A DNA stretch of 64,000 nucleotides, from assembly GCA_016184105.1 (NCBI GenBank), contig JACPDI010000040.1, forward strand, positions 1-64,000. The letters run 5' to 3'. Shown piece after piece: positions 1 through 7,778 of the stretch; position 1 is the first letter of the stretch, and each line of letters opens with the position of its first letter. The stretch comes from Acidobacteriota bacterium. Its GTDB lineage: Bacteria > Acidobacteriota > Vicinamibacteria > Vicinamibacterales > 2-12-FULL-66-21. The notes beneath the pieces are model-generated. The model was not told the origin of the DNA, ran no database searches, and was given only the letters and a program-made list of their open reading frames with translations. A program made the position numbers and the translations under genes.

Positions 1-24
1 ACACGCGTTGGGAGGGTTTCGACT

Positions 25-348
25 ATGAAAGCGGTTGTTGGATCAGTGGTGGCAGCGGTGGCAGCGTCCGTGTGCTGCATCGGGCCGGTGGTGGCCGCAG
101 CCATCGGCGCGGGCGCCCTTGGCGCGGCCAGTACGCGCCTAGAGCCATATCGGCCGTGGTTTCTCGGACTGACGGTCATCTTGCTGGGCATGGCGTTCGT
201 GACCACGTACCGTCGCGAGCCGGCAACCTGTGCGGACGGAAGCTGCGCGCCTTCCTCGCGGCGAACCGCGAAGATCGTCCTGTGGGTGGCGGTCGTGGTG
301 GTCGGCTTGCTGGCGACGTTCCCTTATTACGTGAAGTGGCTGGTTTAG
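25..348 (+). CDS. merT: MerT mercuric ion transport protein
   Basis: 107-residue inner-membrane protein that carries Hg(II) from the periplasm to cytoplasmic mercuric reductase. Three hydrophobic segments are visible (about residues 4-33, 45-62, 83-102). The vicinal pair Cys17-Cys18 followed by Ile-Gly-Pro lies in the first segment. A second pair, Cys69 and Cys74 (motif CADGSC), lies in the loop before the third segment; both pairs are the known Hg ligands of the family. The start is the ATG at 25 with a GGGAGGG ribosome-binding site at 10-16. The gene is followed 22 bases later by the merP remnant and then merA, the usual mer order. merR would lie left of the window. Full length, no defect seen. 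Confidence 0.9.
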   Translation: MKAVVGSVVAAVAASVCCIGPVVAAAIGAGALGAASTRLEPYRPWFLGLTVILLGMAFVTTYRREPATCADGSCAPSSRRTAKIVLWVAVVVVGLLATFPYYVKWLV

Positions 349-370
349 ATTCCCGTTGAGGAGGACAGAC

Positions 371-615
371 ATGCGAACGATAGGTGTTGTGACAGCGGTA
401 TTCGTCGTGACCTTGGCAGGTGCCGGACTACTGACGACGACTCTCGCGCAGAATCAGAAACCCGCAAGCAGCACACAGGTCGTGACCTTGACACACGCAC
501 GGCCGACGTGAAGTTCGATCCCTCGAAGACCAACGCCGAGGCGATTGCGAACGCCATCACAAAGGCAACGGGATTCAAAACCGAGGCGCCGAAAAGCGGG
601 AAGAACAAAACGTAA
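371..615 (+). pseudogene. merP: merP remnant, internal deletion and frameshift
   Basis: The ATG at 371 (GAGGAGG just upstream) opens a secretory leader with an Ala-Gln cleavage-like end, then the first beta strand of a heavy-metal-associated (HMA) domain (QVVTLT). The frame then shifts and ends at TGA 509-511. From about 495 the next frame down encodes the C-terminal half of MerP (TADVKFDPSKTNAEAI, then ATGF) up to TAA 613-615. The missing middle is where the GMTCxxC mercury site should be. MerP normally holds Hg(II) in the periplasm and hands it to MerT, so this copy cannot bind metal. Deletion in the cell or assembly collapse are both possible. It is too short and broken to appear as one open frame. 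Confidence 0.8.
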
Positions 616-804
616 AGCGGTTGCAGCGCCTCGACCTCAGCGCACGCAGAACGATGGTCCGTCGCCACGTGGGGCTGGTGGCCCAGCTTTTGCCGCCGAC
701 GTCACGACGGGGCGAGCACTTCGCGAGCCGATCGGCTTGGTGAGGTGTGCATGTGTGCCCGCCTGTACCTGCGAGGAGCATCACGGAGGAGGAGTATCAC
801 GGAG
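616..804 (+). other. Non-coding gap between merP remnant and merA
   Basis: I see no supportable gene here. A reading frame running through it encodes a cysteine cluster (RCACVPACTC) near 741-770. It has no start site of its own and shares no frame with a neighbour, so I do not call it. GGAGGAGG at 785-792 and GGAG at 801-804 lie in front of the ATG at 805. Confidence 0.5.
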
Positions 805-893
805 ATGGAAAAGCACAGAGTGGAGCTTGCCATTGAGGGCATGACCTGCGATCACTGCGCGGTGACGATCCAGCGGGCGCTCACTGATGTGCG
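805..893 (+). pseudogene. Broken N-terminal HMA domain of mercuric reductase
   Basis: From the ATG at 805 the frame encodes MEKHRVELAIEGMTCDHC and then a helix ending RALTDV, the first half of an HMA domain with an intact GMTCxxC site. The next residues of the domain are absent. Its last helix (ALVDAVEQAGYRAS) continues in the next frame down from about 891. A stop in that frame at 885-887 separates the pieces, so the native N-terminus of MerA is interrupted by an internal deletion with a frame change. The hexamer gcgctc occurs at both edges (877-882 and 891-896) and could have served as a recombination point. This parallels the damage in merP. Confidence 0.75.
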
Positions 894-896
894 CTC

Positions 897-2390
897 GTGG
901 ATGCGGTCGAGCAGGCCGGCTACCGGGCGTCGGTTGTCGAGCGGCCGAACTCCAAGGCGTCACGGCCGAGTGCGCCGCACCTGTCATCCGGCCGTACGCC
1001 CGACGTCATCGTGCTCGGCGGGGGATCGGCCGGATTTGCCGCATCGATCCGTGCGGCCGATCTCGGCGCGCGCGTCACGCTCATGGAAGGCAGCACGCTG
1101 GGGGGCACCTGCGTGAACGTTGGATGCGTGCCGTCGAAAACGCTGATCCGCGCCGCGGAAGTTCAGCGTCGCGCCGCGCATCATCCGTTCGACGGCGTGC
1201 GCACAGCGGCGCGGGCGCCCGAGTTTCCAAAAGTGATGGCGCAAAAGGATGCGCTCGTGACCGCACTGCGCCAGGAGAAGTACTGGGACGTGCTTTCCGC
1301 GTACCCGAACGTTACCTTGTGCCAGGGCCGCGGCATGGTCAACCGCGACTTGTCGATCACCGTCGACGGCGAAGTACTGAAGCCGGGACGCCTCATCGTC
1401 ACAACGGGCGCGTCGCCGTGGGCACCGCCAATCCCCGGACTGGCCGACGCTGGCTCCTTGACGAGCACCGAAGCGCTGGCCCTCACGAAGCGCCCGGTCT
1501 CGATAATCGTGATCGGTGGTAGTGCCGTCGGCCTCGAGATCGCGCAACTCTACGCGCGGCTCGGCACGTGTGTCACCGTGCTCGAGGCGATGCCGACGCT
1601 CGTGCCGGCGGAAGATGGCGAGATCGGCACGGCGCTCGCCGGTTACCTGCGCGAGGAAGGACTTGAGGTCCGAACCGGATTGTCGATTGGTCGCGTCAGC
1701 CGCGCCAGTGGTGGATACACCGTGGAGGCCACGACGGACGGACGTGCGGAGACGTTCACAGCCGAGCAACTGCTCGTCGCCACAGGCCGGCGCGCGAACA
1801 CGCGCGGCTTCGGCCTTGAAGAAGCGGGCGTCGAGCTTGGCAAGAAGGGTGAAATCCGGGTGAACGAACACTTGCAGACGTCACGGTCCGAAGTGTATGC
1901 GGCCGGCGACGTCATCGGCGACCCGATGTTCGTCTACGTTGCGGCGTACGGCGGCAATCTGGCCGCGGACAACGCGCTGAACGGCAACTCACGACGCTAC
2001 GACCTCTCCGCGCTGCCGCGCGTAACGTTTACCGACCCACAGGTCGCGTCTGTCGGACTCACGGAAGAGGAGGCGCGAAACAAGGGCATCGAGCTGGCGA
2101 CGTCGAAGCTGCCGCTGTCGCATGTGCCGCGGGCCCTGGCGGCTCGCGAGACGCGCGGCTTCATCAAGCTGGTCGCGGACCGGCGCACGAACCGGCTCGT
2201 GGGCGCGCATATCCTGGCCACCGAGGCGGGCGAAATGATTCAGGAACCGACGCTGGCGATAAAGTACGGGATCAGCATCGACGATCTGGCCGCGGCGTTC
2301 CATCCGTATCTCACCCTAGCGGAAGGCGTCAAGCTCGCCGCGCAAACCTTCACGAAAGACGTGAAGAAGCTCTCGTGCTGCGCGGCGTGA
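897..2390 (+). CDS. merA: Mercuric reductase catalytic core
   Basis: Flavin disulfide oxidoreductase that reduces Hg(II) to volatile Hg(0) with NADPH in the cytoplasm. From the GTG at 897 it has 497 residues: FAD-binding GGGSAG (41-46), redox-active Cys72 and Cys77 in GGTCVNVGCVPSK, a central NADPH domain with GGSAVGLEIA, a second FAD contact (YAAGDV), and the dimerisation domain. It ends with the Cys494-Cys495 pair that collects Hg from the partner subunit. The N-terminal HMA domain is out of frame upstream. That domain is dispensable in the family, so the core may still be active if translation starts at GTG 897. No strong ribosome-binding site is seen there, so expression is uncertain. Confidence 0.9.
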   Translation: MDAVEQAGYRASVVERPNSKASRPSAPHLSSGRTPDVIVLGGGSAGFAASIRAADLGARVTLMEGSTLGGTCVNVGCVPSKTLIRAAEVQRRAAHHPFDGVRTAARAPEFPKVMAQKDALVTALRQEKYWDVLSAYPNVTLCQGRGMVNRDLSITVDGEVLKPGRLIVTTGASPWAPPIPGLADAGSLTSTEALALTKRPVSIIVIGGSAVGLEIAQLYARLGTCVTVLEAMPTLVPAEDGEIGTALAGYLREEGLEVRTGLSIGRVSRASGGYTVEATTDGRAETFTAEQLLVATGRRANTRGFGLEEAGVELGKKGEIRVNEHLQTSRSEVYAAGDVIGDPMFVYVAAYGGNLAADNALNGNSRRYDLSALPRVTFTDPQVASVGLTEEEARNKGIELATSKLPLSHVPRALAARETRGFIKLVADRRTNRLVGAHILATEAGEMIQEPTLAIKYGISIDDLAAAFHPYLTLAEGVKLAAQTFTKDVKKLSCCAA

Positions 2391-2467
2391 TTCTCGCCTA
2401 ACCGCAAGAGCGCCTCAGACGTTTTCGTCAGATGGAACGCCGCGCACACGCGCGGCGCTCAACGCCC

Positions 2468-4969
2468 ATGCCAGTCCATACCGACGCTGAACCCGCCCCA
2501 CCGCTAGGCGCGCTTCACCTCATTGGTCACGGCGAGGCGTTCGGCTGGCCCGGCCTCGAGCCCCGCTGGGCACCTGGCGCCAAGCAAGGCGTGGGGACGG
2601 CCCGTTCCGACGGATCCCGCGTCTGGTTCACGATTGCCGAGGGCGTCCTCACCGAGATCTTCTATCCCTATGTCGACGTCGCCAACTCGCGCGATCTACA
2701 GTTCCTGGTGACCGACGGCGAGACGTTCTTTCACGAGGATCGCCGCGACCTCCGGCACACGGTCAGCTATGCCGATCAGCGCGCACCCGCGTACCTCGTC
2801 GCCAGCGTCGACCCACGCGGCGATTACCTCCTCTCGAAGATCATCATCTGCGACCCCGACGCGGACGCGGTGGTGATGCGGGTCCGCTTCGAGCCGCTGA
2901 CGGAGCGGGCGAACTCGTATCAGCTCTATCTGCTGTTCGCGCCCCAGATCGGCAACCGCGGTTACGGCAATGCCGCTCGGGTTGTGGGCTGCGGGTCGCA
3001 TCGATTCCTTGTCGCATCGAGGGACAAGGTCGTCGCTGCGGTTGCCGCTTCGGTGGGATTCCGTAGGGCGTCCGCGGGTTTCGTGGGCCATTCTGACGGC
3101 TGGCAAGACCTCCACGGTAATCTCCGGATGGATTGGACGTTCGCCACGGCGACCGACGGCCATGTCGCATTGACGGGCGAGATCGATCTGCGCAAGCACA
3201 GGGACTTCAGCGTGGCCGTGGCTTTCGGCCACACGGACGAGGACGCGTGTCGCGCTGCGCTGGAGTCATCGCATAAACCCTCCGCCGATCTGCTGGCGCG
3301 GTACGCCGGCGAGTGGCATCGCTGGTGCGCGGGCCTTGCGGATCTCCGCCGCGAAGCGCGGGATGCGGGGCGCACGTTCTGCACGGGCGCGATGGTGCTG
3401 CAGATGCATCAGGACAAGACGCACGCCGGCGCCGGTGTGGCGTCACTCGCGATCCCGTGGGGAGAGTTGGCCGGGGACGCCAACGCGGGCGGCTACCATC
3501 TGGTCTGGCCGCGCGATCTCTACAAGACGGCCATGGGGTTTCTCGCGATCGACGACGCCGGCTCGGTCCTGCGCATCCTGCGATATCTCGAGCGCACGCA
3601 GGCCGCGGACGGTCACTGGCCGCAGAACTTCTGGCTCGATGGCACCCCGTACTGGCAGGCCGTGCAGCTCGATGAAACGTCGTACCCGATCATTCTCGCG
3701 TGGCGCCTCTCCACGCTCGGAGCCATTCCGGCCGGCGAGACGATCGAGATGGTGCGCCGTGCCGCCGCGTATCTGCTCCGGAACGGTCCGGTCACCGAGC
3801 AGGAGCGCTGGGAAGAGAACAGCGGCTTTTCGCCCGCCACCATCGCGGCAGTTGTCGCCGCACTTATCTGCGCGGCCGAGCTCCTGGACGGGTCGGGCGG
3901 CCGCCGGGATGTGGGGTATCTGCGCGAGATTGCTGATGCGTGGAACGCGCAAATCGAGCGCTGGACGTACACGCAGTGTAGCGCGCTCCTGCCCGGCCAT
4001 CCCGAACACTACGAGCGAATCGCGACGATCGCTCCCTCGGCGCTCGATCCCTTGGACGCAGAGTGCCGCGTGTTTCTACCGATCCAGAATCTGCCACCGT
4101 CAGCGCAGCCTTCCATCTCGCAGTGCTGTGTCATCGACGGCGGCTTCCTCGACCTGGTTCGCTTCGGCCTGCGGGCTGCCAACGATCCGCACGTGCTCAA
4201 GACGCTGGCCGTCTATGACGCCGTGTTGCGGGTCGACACGCGCGTTGGCCCGGTGTGGCATCGCTACAACTACGACGGATATGGAGAGAAGGCCGACGGT
4301 TCGCCGTACGATGGCACAGGCATCGGTCGAGGATGGTCATTGCTGACTGGCGAGCGCGGACAGTACGAGCTCGCGGCAGGCCGATCGGCAGACCTGCACA
4401 TCGAAGCGATGGAACGATTCGCGAACGATGGCGGCATGATTCCCGAGCAAGTGTGGGATGCGGACGATGTGCCCGAGCGAGGGTTACGAAACGGGAAGGG
4501 CACCGGCTCGGCCACGCCGCTCGTGTGGGCGCATGCCGAGTACTTGATGCTGCTTCGCTCGAAGCGCGACAGGCAGCCGTTCGAGCGTGTGGAGCCTGTG
4601 TACGAACGCTTCGTGCGCCAGCAGCAGCGCTCGATGCTCCAGATCTGGCGCTTCAACTTGCCTGTGCCGACGATCGCGGCGCATGAACGGCTTCGATTGC
4701 AGGTCGACGCGCCCGCTATCGTCCACTGGAGCGCAGACGGCTGGATAACAGTTCACGACACGCCAACGGAGCCGACCGGCTTCGGCGTCCACGTCTTTGA
4801 CTTCCCGCGAGATGCGTACACGGGAAGCGACCTCGTCTTCACGTTCTACTGGCCGGAGGCCGACCGTTGGGAAGGTCGTGACTTCGTCGTGACGCTGCGT
4901 GGCGACGAAGAAGACGTGAATGCCGCTGAAACGCGCGCGGCCGATGCCGAACTGAACAATCGTTCATGA
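2468..4969 (+). CDS. Glycoside hydrolase family 15 glucoamylase-like enzyme
   Basis: 833 residues from the ATG at 2468; an in-frame ATG at 2432 adds a basic, non-conserved dozen residues. GH15 enzymes release glucose from the non-reducing end of alpha-glucans with inversion. An N-terminal beta-sandwich of about 280 residues precedes an (alpha/alpha)6 barrel. The barrel carries WPRDLYKTAMGF, the acid region RWEENSGFS (Glu449/Glu450) and the base region MIPEQVWD (Glu660), then a C-terminal beta domain after about 700. This is the bacterial glucodextranase/glucoamylase arrangement. No signal peptide is seen, so it probably acts in the cytoplasm on glycogen or malto-oligosaccharides. Neighbours (mer genes, IS remnant) do not suggest an operon. 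Confidence 0.85.
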   Translation: MPVHTDAEPAPPLGALHLIGHGEAFGWPGLEPRWAPGAKQGVGTARSDGSRVWFTIAEGVLTEIFYPYVDVANSRDLQFLVTDGETFFHEDRRDLRHTVSYADQRAPAYLVASVDPRGDYLLSKIIICDPDADAVVMRVRFEPLTERANSYQLYLLFAPQIGNRGYGNAARVVGCGSHRFLVASRDKVVAAVAASVGFRRASAGFVGHSDGWQDLHGNLRMDWTFATATDGHVALTGEIDLRKHRDFSVAVAFGHTDEDACRAALESSHKPSADLLARYAGEWHRWCAGLADLRREARDAGRTFCTGAMVLQMHQDKTHAGAGVASLAIPWGELAGDANAGGYHLVWPRDLYKTAMGFLAIDDAGSVLRILRYLERTQAADGHWPQNFWLDGTPYWQAVQLDETSYPIILAWRLSTLGAIPAGETIEMVRRAAAYLLRNGPVTEQERWEENSGFSPATIAAVVAALICAAELLDGSGGRRDVGYLREIADAWNAQIERWTYTQCSALLPGHPEHYERIATIAPSALDPLDAECRVFLPIQNLPPSAQPSISQCCVIDGGFLDLVRFGLRAANDPHVLKTLAVYDAVLRVDTRVGPVWHRYNYDGYGEKADGSPYDGTGIGRGWSLLTGERGQYELAAGRSADLHIEAMERFANDGGMIPEQVWDADDVPERGLRNGKGTGSATPLVWAHAEYLMLLRSKRDRQPFERVEPVYERFVRQQQRSMLQIWRFNLPVPTIAAHERLRLQVDAPAIVHWSADGWITVHDTPTEPTGFGVHVFDFPRDAYTGSDLVFTFYWPEADRWEGRDFVVTLRGDEEDVNAAETRAADAELNNRS

Positions 4970-5443
4970 ATCGAGCTGCGTGGCCGTGACAGACCGCAAA
5001 TCTTGCAAGCAGGGTCAAGCCTCGCGCCCAGCCCCCAGGCCCGGACGCCCGTCCCAAGCGCGACGGTCACGGCCACCTGGCAATTCGCGATCTTCCCGCG
5101 CGCCCCACAGTACTGCCGCGCGACGCCGACCGAGGCCGTGCCCTGTTTCGGAAAGCTCGTGCCGTCGAGAATCAGGATGCCCGTGCGCTTCCGGAACCAC
5201 CGCGCGAACTCGCTTCCAGAGCGATTCGGCGTCCCACAGCGCATGCGTGATGAAATGCTGGAACGCCTGATAGGTGCCAGGTCAGCAAACGCCGCAGCCA
5301 CGCACTCGCCGTGCGATCCAGCACTGCGATGCAGCGTGGCGGAACTGTGAAAAAAGTACAATGACCTCAAAAGTGATCACTCGCGGATTCCCGCAGGAAT
5401 TCGTTAAAGTGACAAAGTAGTACGAGGGTCAGGGTCAGAAAAG
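4970..5443. other. Intergenic stretch with IS remnant
   Basis: Apart from the decayed IS701-type transposase piece (about 5045-5276, minus strand) I see no gene in this stretch. The last 70 bases form the leader of the selenoprotein candidate; a GGTCAGGGTCAG direct duplication lies at 5427-5438 before its ATG. Confidence 0.5.
5045..5276 (-). pseudogene. IS701-type (DDE) transposase remnant
   Basis: Read on the minus strand, one frame gives TYQAFQHFITHALWDAESLW and then KRVRAVVPEA. A second frame continues with GILILDGTSFPKQG, then SVGVARQYCGARGKIANCQV and AVTVAL. Both are hallmarks of the IS701-family transposase core; the Asp of LDGTSFPKQG is the first DDE acid. The two segments are joined by a frameshift near 5190. 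The N-terminal third and the rest of the catalytic domain after TVAL are missing. It is a dead fragment of an insertion sequence. It marks past mobility at the junction between the mercury/glucoamylase segment and the housekeeping genes. Confidence 0.75.
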
Positions 5444-5911
5444 ATGAGCGAGAGGACGTTCCGCGCGGCGTCGCCGTTTTCGTTACCGGACAACCGCGGC
5501 GTCGTTCACACGCTCGAGGAGTTCCTGCAGCGCGGCCCCGTGCTGCTCGCCTTTCACCGCGGCACGTGGTGACCGAATTGCCGGCGCCAGTTCGGCGCTC
5601 TTGCACACAACAGCGCGGCCTATCTCGAGCGGGGCGTCACGACGGTTGCAGTCGTCGCGCAGAAATCGAGCGCCGTCGTGAATTTCCTCAACGCCAACCC
5701 GCTGCCCTTCCACGTGCTGATAGACGAGTCGCGCGACGTCCTGCGCGCGTACGGCGTGTGGCACCGCGTGGGGATCGATGCCTGGAACATCGCCCGCCCC
5801 GCGCCGTTCCTGATCGCGCGCGACAGGCGCGTGGTGAGGAGGTTCGCGGCGACACGGCAGGATCAGTTTCCGAGCCACGCGACAATCCTCGCCTGGCTCG
5901 AGGCTCTATGA
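5444..5911 (+). CDS. Peroxiredoxin-like selenoprotein (TGA read as Sec43)
   Basis: From ATG 5444 to TGA 5909-5911 there is one frame of 155 residues if the in-frame TGA at 5570-5572 is read as selenocysteine. The active site is then FHRGTW-U-PNC-R, a UxxC motif (Sec43, Cys46). The thioredoxin fold continues with VTTVAVVAQKSS, PLPFHVLIDES, LRAYGVWHRVG and ARPAPFLIARD. Known cysteine homologues of this AhpC/TSA-like family carry Cys exactly at this place (GTWCPNC). The family reduces peroxides or disulfides through this pair, probably in the cytoplasm since no signal peptide is seen. Codons after TGA are fully conserved in character, which argues against decay. A SECIS-like hairpin follows. The alternative is a simple Cys-to-stop mutation. 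selA, selB and selC are not in the window. It lies just before, and convergent with, superoxide dismutase. Confidence 0.8.
5570..5605 (+). promoter_or_regulatory. Candidate bacterial SECIS element
   Basis: Directly after the TGA (5570-5572), GCGCC (5584-5588) can pair with GGCGC (5594-5598) around a five-base loop AGTTC. TGC (5579-5581) can pair with GCA (5603-5605) below an internal loop. The apical loop begins 17 bases past the TGA and has G at its second position followed by T. This matches the known bacterial rule: a short stem whose loop lies about 16-37 bases downstream with an early G (GU contacts SelB). A competing stem CCGAA/TTCGG (5573-5577 with 5590-5594) is also possible. Confidence 0.6.
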
Positions 5912-5932
5912 ATTTGAGGCCGGGCGCGGTCA

Positions 5933-6550
5933 CTACCGCCCGAAGCGCGCCGCGACCGCCTCCCAATTCACGACGTTCCACCACGCGCCGCAGTAGTCCG
6001 CGCGGCGGTTCTGATATTTCAGGTAGTAGGCGTGCTCCCACACGTCCAGCCCCATGACGGGCTTCTTCCCCTCCATCATCGGGTTGTCCTGGTTCGGCGT
6101 GCTCTCGATCGCGAGCTTGCCGCCGGCATCCACCAGCCAGGCCCAGCCGCTGCCGAAGCGCCCGAGCGCCGCCTTGTTGAACTGGTCCTTGAACGCGTCG
6201 AACCCGCCGAAGGTCGAGTCGATGGCATCGGCCAGCGCGCCCTTCGGCCCGCCGCCCGCGTTGGGCGCCATGATTTCCCAGAACATCGTGTGGTTCACGT
6301 GGCCGCCGCCGTTGTTGCGCACCGCCGTCCGGATGTCCTCGGGCACCGAGTTGATGCCGCGCACCAGGTCGTCAACCGACTTCCCCGACAGCTGCGGATG
6401 CTTTTCCAGCGCGGCGTTCAGGTTGGTCACGTACGTGCCGTGATGCTTGTCGTGATGAATCCGCATCGTCTGCTCGTCGATGTGCGGCTCGAGGGCGTTG
6501 TACGCGTACGGCAGCGGGGGCAATTCGAAAGGCACGGGCAGCTCCTCCAT
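5933..6550 (-). CDS. sodA: Superoxide dismutase, Mn/Fe family
   Basis: 205 residues; converts superoxide to hydrogen peroxide and oxygen. Metal ligands are visible at His32 (MRIHHDKHH), His87 (GHVNHTMFW), Asp169 and His173 (DVWEHAYY). The GSGWAWLV and GGGHVNH surroundings favour the manganese type, but the metal cannot be settled from sequence. No signal peptide, so cytoplasmic. The start is ATG 6550 ([17 protein letters not shown]), with GAGG upstream in a repeated CTCAAATTC-type tract. A longer frame back to 6646 adds non-family sequence that overlaps nadA. It lies ten bases downstream of nadA on the same strand. The selenoprotein candidate is convergent, so two oxidative-stress enzymes sit tail to tail. 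Confidence 0.95.
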   Translation of the reverse strand: MEELPVPFELPPLPYAYNALEPHIDEQTMRIHHDKHHGTYVTNLNAALEKHPQLSGKSVDDLVRGINSVPEDIRTAVRNNGGGHVNHTMFWEIMAPNAGGGPKGALADAIDSTFGGFDAFKDQFNKAALGRFGSGWAWLVDAGGKLAIESTPNQDNPMMEGKKPVMGLDVWEHAYYLKYQNRRADYCGAWWNVVNWEAVAARFGR

Positions 6551-6551
6551 C

Positions 6552-6572
6552 CTCAAATTCTCAAATTTCAAG
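6552..6572. repeat. CTCAAATT short tandem tract
   Basis: Two near-perfect 8-base units (CTCAAATT CTCAAATT) sit between nadA and sodA. Related tracts occur at 32660-32684 and 47709-47727. The stop of nadA lies inside the tract. Confidence 0.5.
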
Positions 6573-7694
6573 CATCCGATCGAGCGCACGCTTCGCCTGC
6601 GACCTGATCGGCTCCGGCACCACGATCTCGTTGTGCACGCGGCCATCCACGAGGCCTTCGAGCACCCACAGCAGGTGATTCGGCGACACGCGGAACATCG
6701 TCGAGCAGAGACAGCCGAACGGATCGAGCGTTTCGACGGCCTTGTCCGGCGCCACTTCCTGCGCCAGGCGCGACACCAGATGGATCTCGGTGCCCACCGC
6801 CCACACCGTGCCCTTCGGGCTGTTCTTCACCGTGCGGATGATGTGTTCCGTCGAGCCGCTGTCGTCGGCCGCCTGCACGACGTCCCACGTGCACTCCGGG
6901 TGCACGATGACGCGACCTTCCGGATGCCTCCGGCGGAACGCTTCGATCTGCCTCGTGTTAAAGCGCGTGTGGACCGAGCAGTGCCCCTTCCAGAGCAGCA
7001 GGCGCGCGTTGGCCACCGCTTCCGGCGTGAGCCCGCCCCAGATTTCGTTCGGATCCCACACCACCATCCGATCGAGCGGCACGCCCATCTTGTACGCCGT
7101 GTTCCGGCCCAGGTGCTGGTCCGGCAGCATGAGCACTTTCCCGCCGCGGTCCCACGCCCACTTCATCACGCCCGCCGCGTTGGTCGACGTGCAGACGACG
7201 CCCCCCCGCCCGCCGCAGAACGCCTTGATGGCCGCGCTGGAGTTGATGTAGGTCACCGGCACGATCCGATCGTGGTCGATGCCCATCTCCTCCAGCTCGC
7301 GCCAGCACATCTCGAGCTGATCGGGCGCCGCCATGTCCGCCATCGAGCAGCCGGCCGCCAGGTCCGGCAGGATGACGCGCTGGCGGGGGGCGCTGATGAT
7401 GTCGGCGCTCTCCGCCATGAAGTGCACGCCGCAGAAGACGATGAACTCGGCCTCGCCGCGGGTGGCCGCCTCGCGCGCGAGCTTCAACGAGTCGCCGGTG
7501 TAGTCGGCGAACTTGATGACCTCGCTGCGCTGGTAGTGGTGGCCGAGGATGACGACGCGCGAGGCCAGCTTCGCCCGCGCCGCGACGATGCGCCGGTCCA
7601 TTTCCTCGTCCGAAAGGCCGAGGTATTGCGGCGGGAGCGGCTGGCGCTCGCCGATGCCGGCTTTCTCGTGTTCGATCAGGAGCTCGATGTCCAT
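6561..7694 (-). CDS. nadA: Quinolinate synthase NadA
   Basis: 377 residues. Condenses iminoaspartate with dihydroxyacetone phosphate to quinolinate in de novo NAD synthesis, using a [4Fe-4S] cluster. The three internally repeated domains are visible: [12 protein letters not shown] and [11 protein letters not shown] early, [17 protein letters not shown] and [14 protein letters not shown] in the middle, and [22 protein letters not shown] and GCLCSTMF late. The conserved cluster cysteines fall in the VCTSTNA, HPEC and GCLCSTM segments. Length is normal for the longer NadA class. The start is ATG 7694. nadB and nadC are not in this window. It depends on Fe-S supply from the SUF operon at 23.5-30 kb. 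Confidence 0.95.
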   Translation of the reverse strand: MDIELLIEHEKAGIGERQPLPPQYLGLSDEEMDRRIVAARAKLASRVVILGHHYQRSEVIKFADYTGDSLKLAREAATRGEAEFIVFCGVHFMAESADIISAPRQRVILPDLAAGCSMADMAAPDQLEMCWRELEEMGIDHDRIVPVTYINSSAAIKAFCGGRGGVVCTSTNAAGVMKWAWDRGGKVLMLPDQHLGRNTAYKMGVPLDRMVVWDPNEIWGGLTPEAVANARLLLWKGHCSVHTRFNTRQIEAFRRRHPEGRVIVHPECTWDVVQAADDSGSTEHIIRTVKNSPKGTVWAVGTEIHLVSRLAQEVAPDKAVETLDPFGCLCSTMFRVSPNHLLWVLEGLVDGRVHNEIVVPEPIRSQAKRALDRMLEI

Positions 7695-7778
7695 TGGTTC
7701 TCAGCCAGGATGCTGCGGGTCGGCCGAAGCTTCCGCGAAGGCGGAAAGGTCCGCGCCACAGACACCACCCGGAACCTC

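Noticed and set aside
741-780. A CxCxxxCxC stretch that looks like a bacterial metallothionein start
   Set aside because: It has no start codon or ribosome site of its own, is out of frame with merP and merA, and no further metallothionein residues follow.
5570-5572. TGA as the end of a short 42-residue peptide
   Set aside because: The next 112 codons continue the same fold and the TGA replaces the exact catalytic Cys; treated as Sec, with nonsense mutation kept as the alternative.
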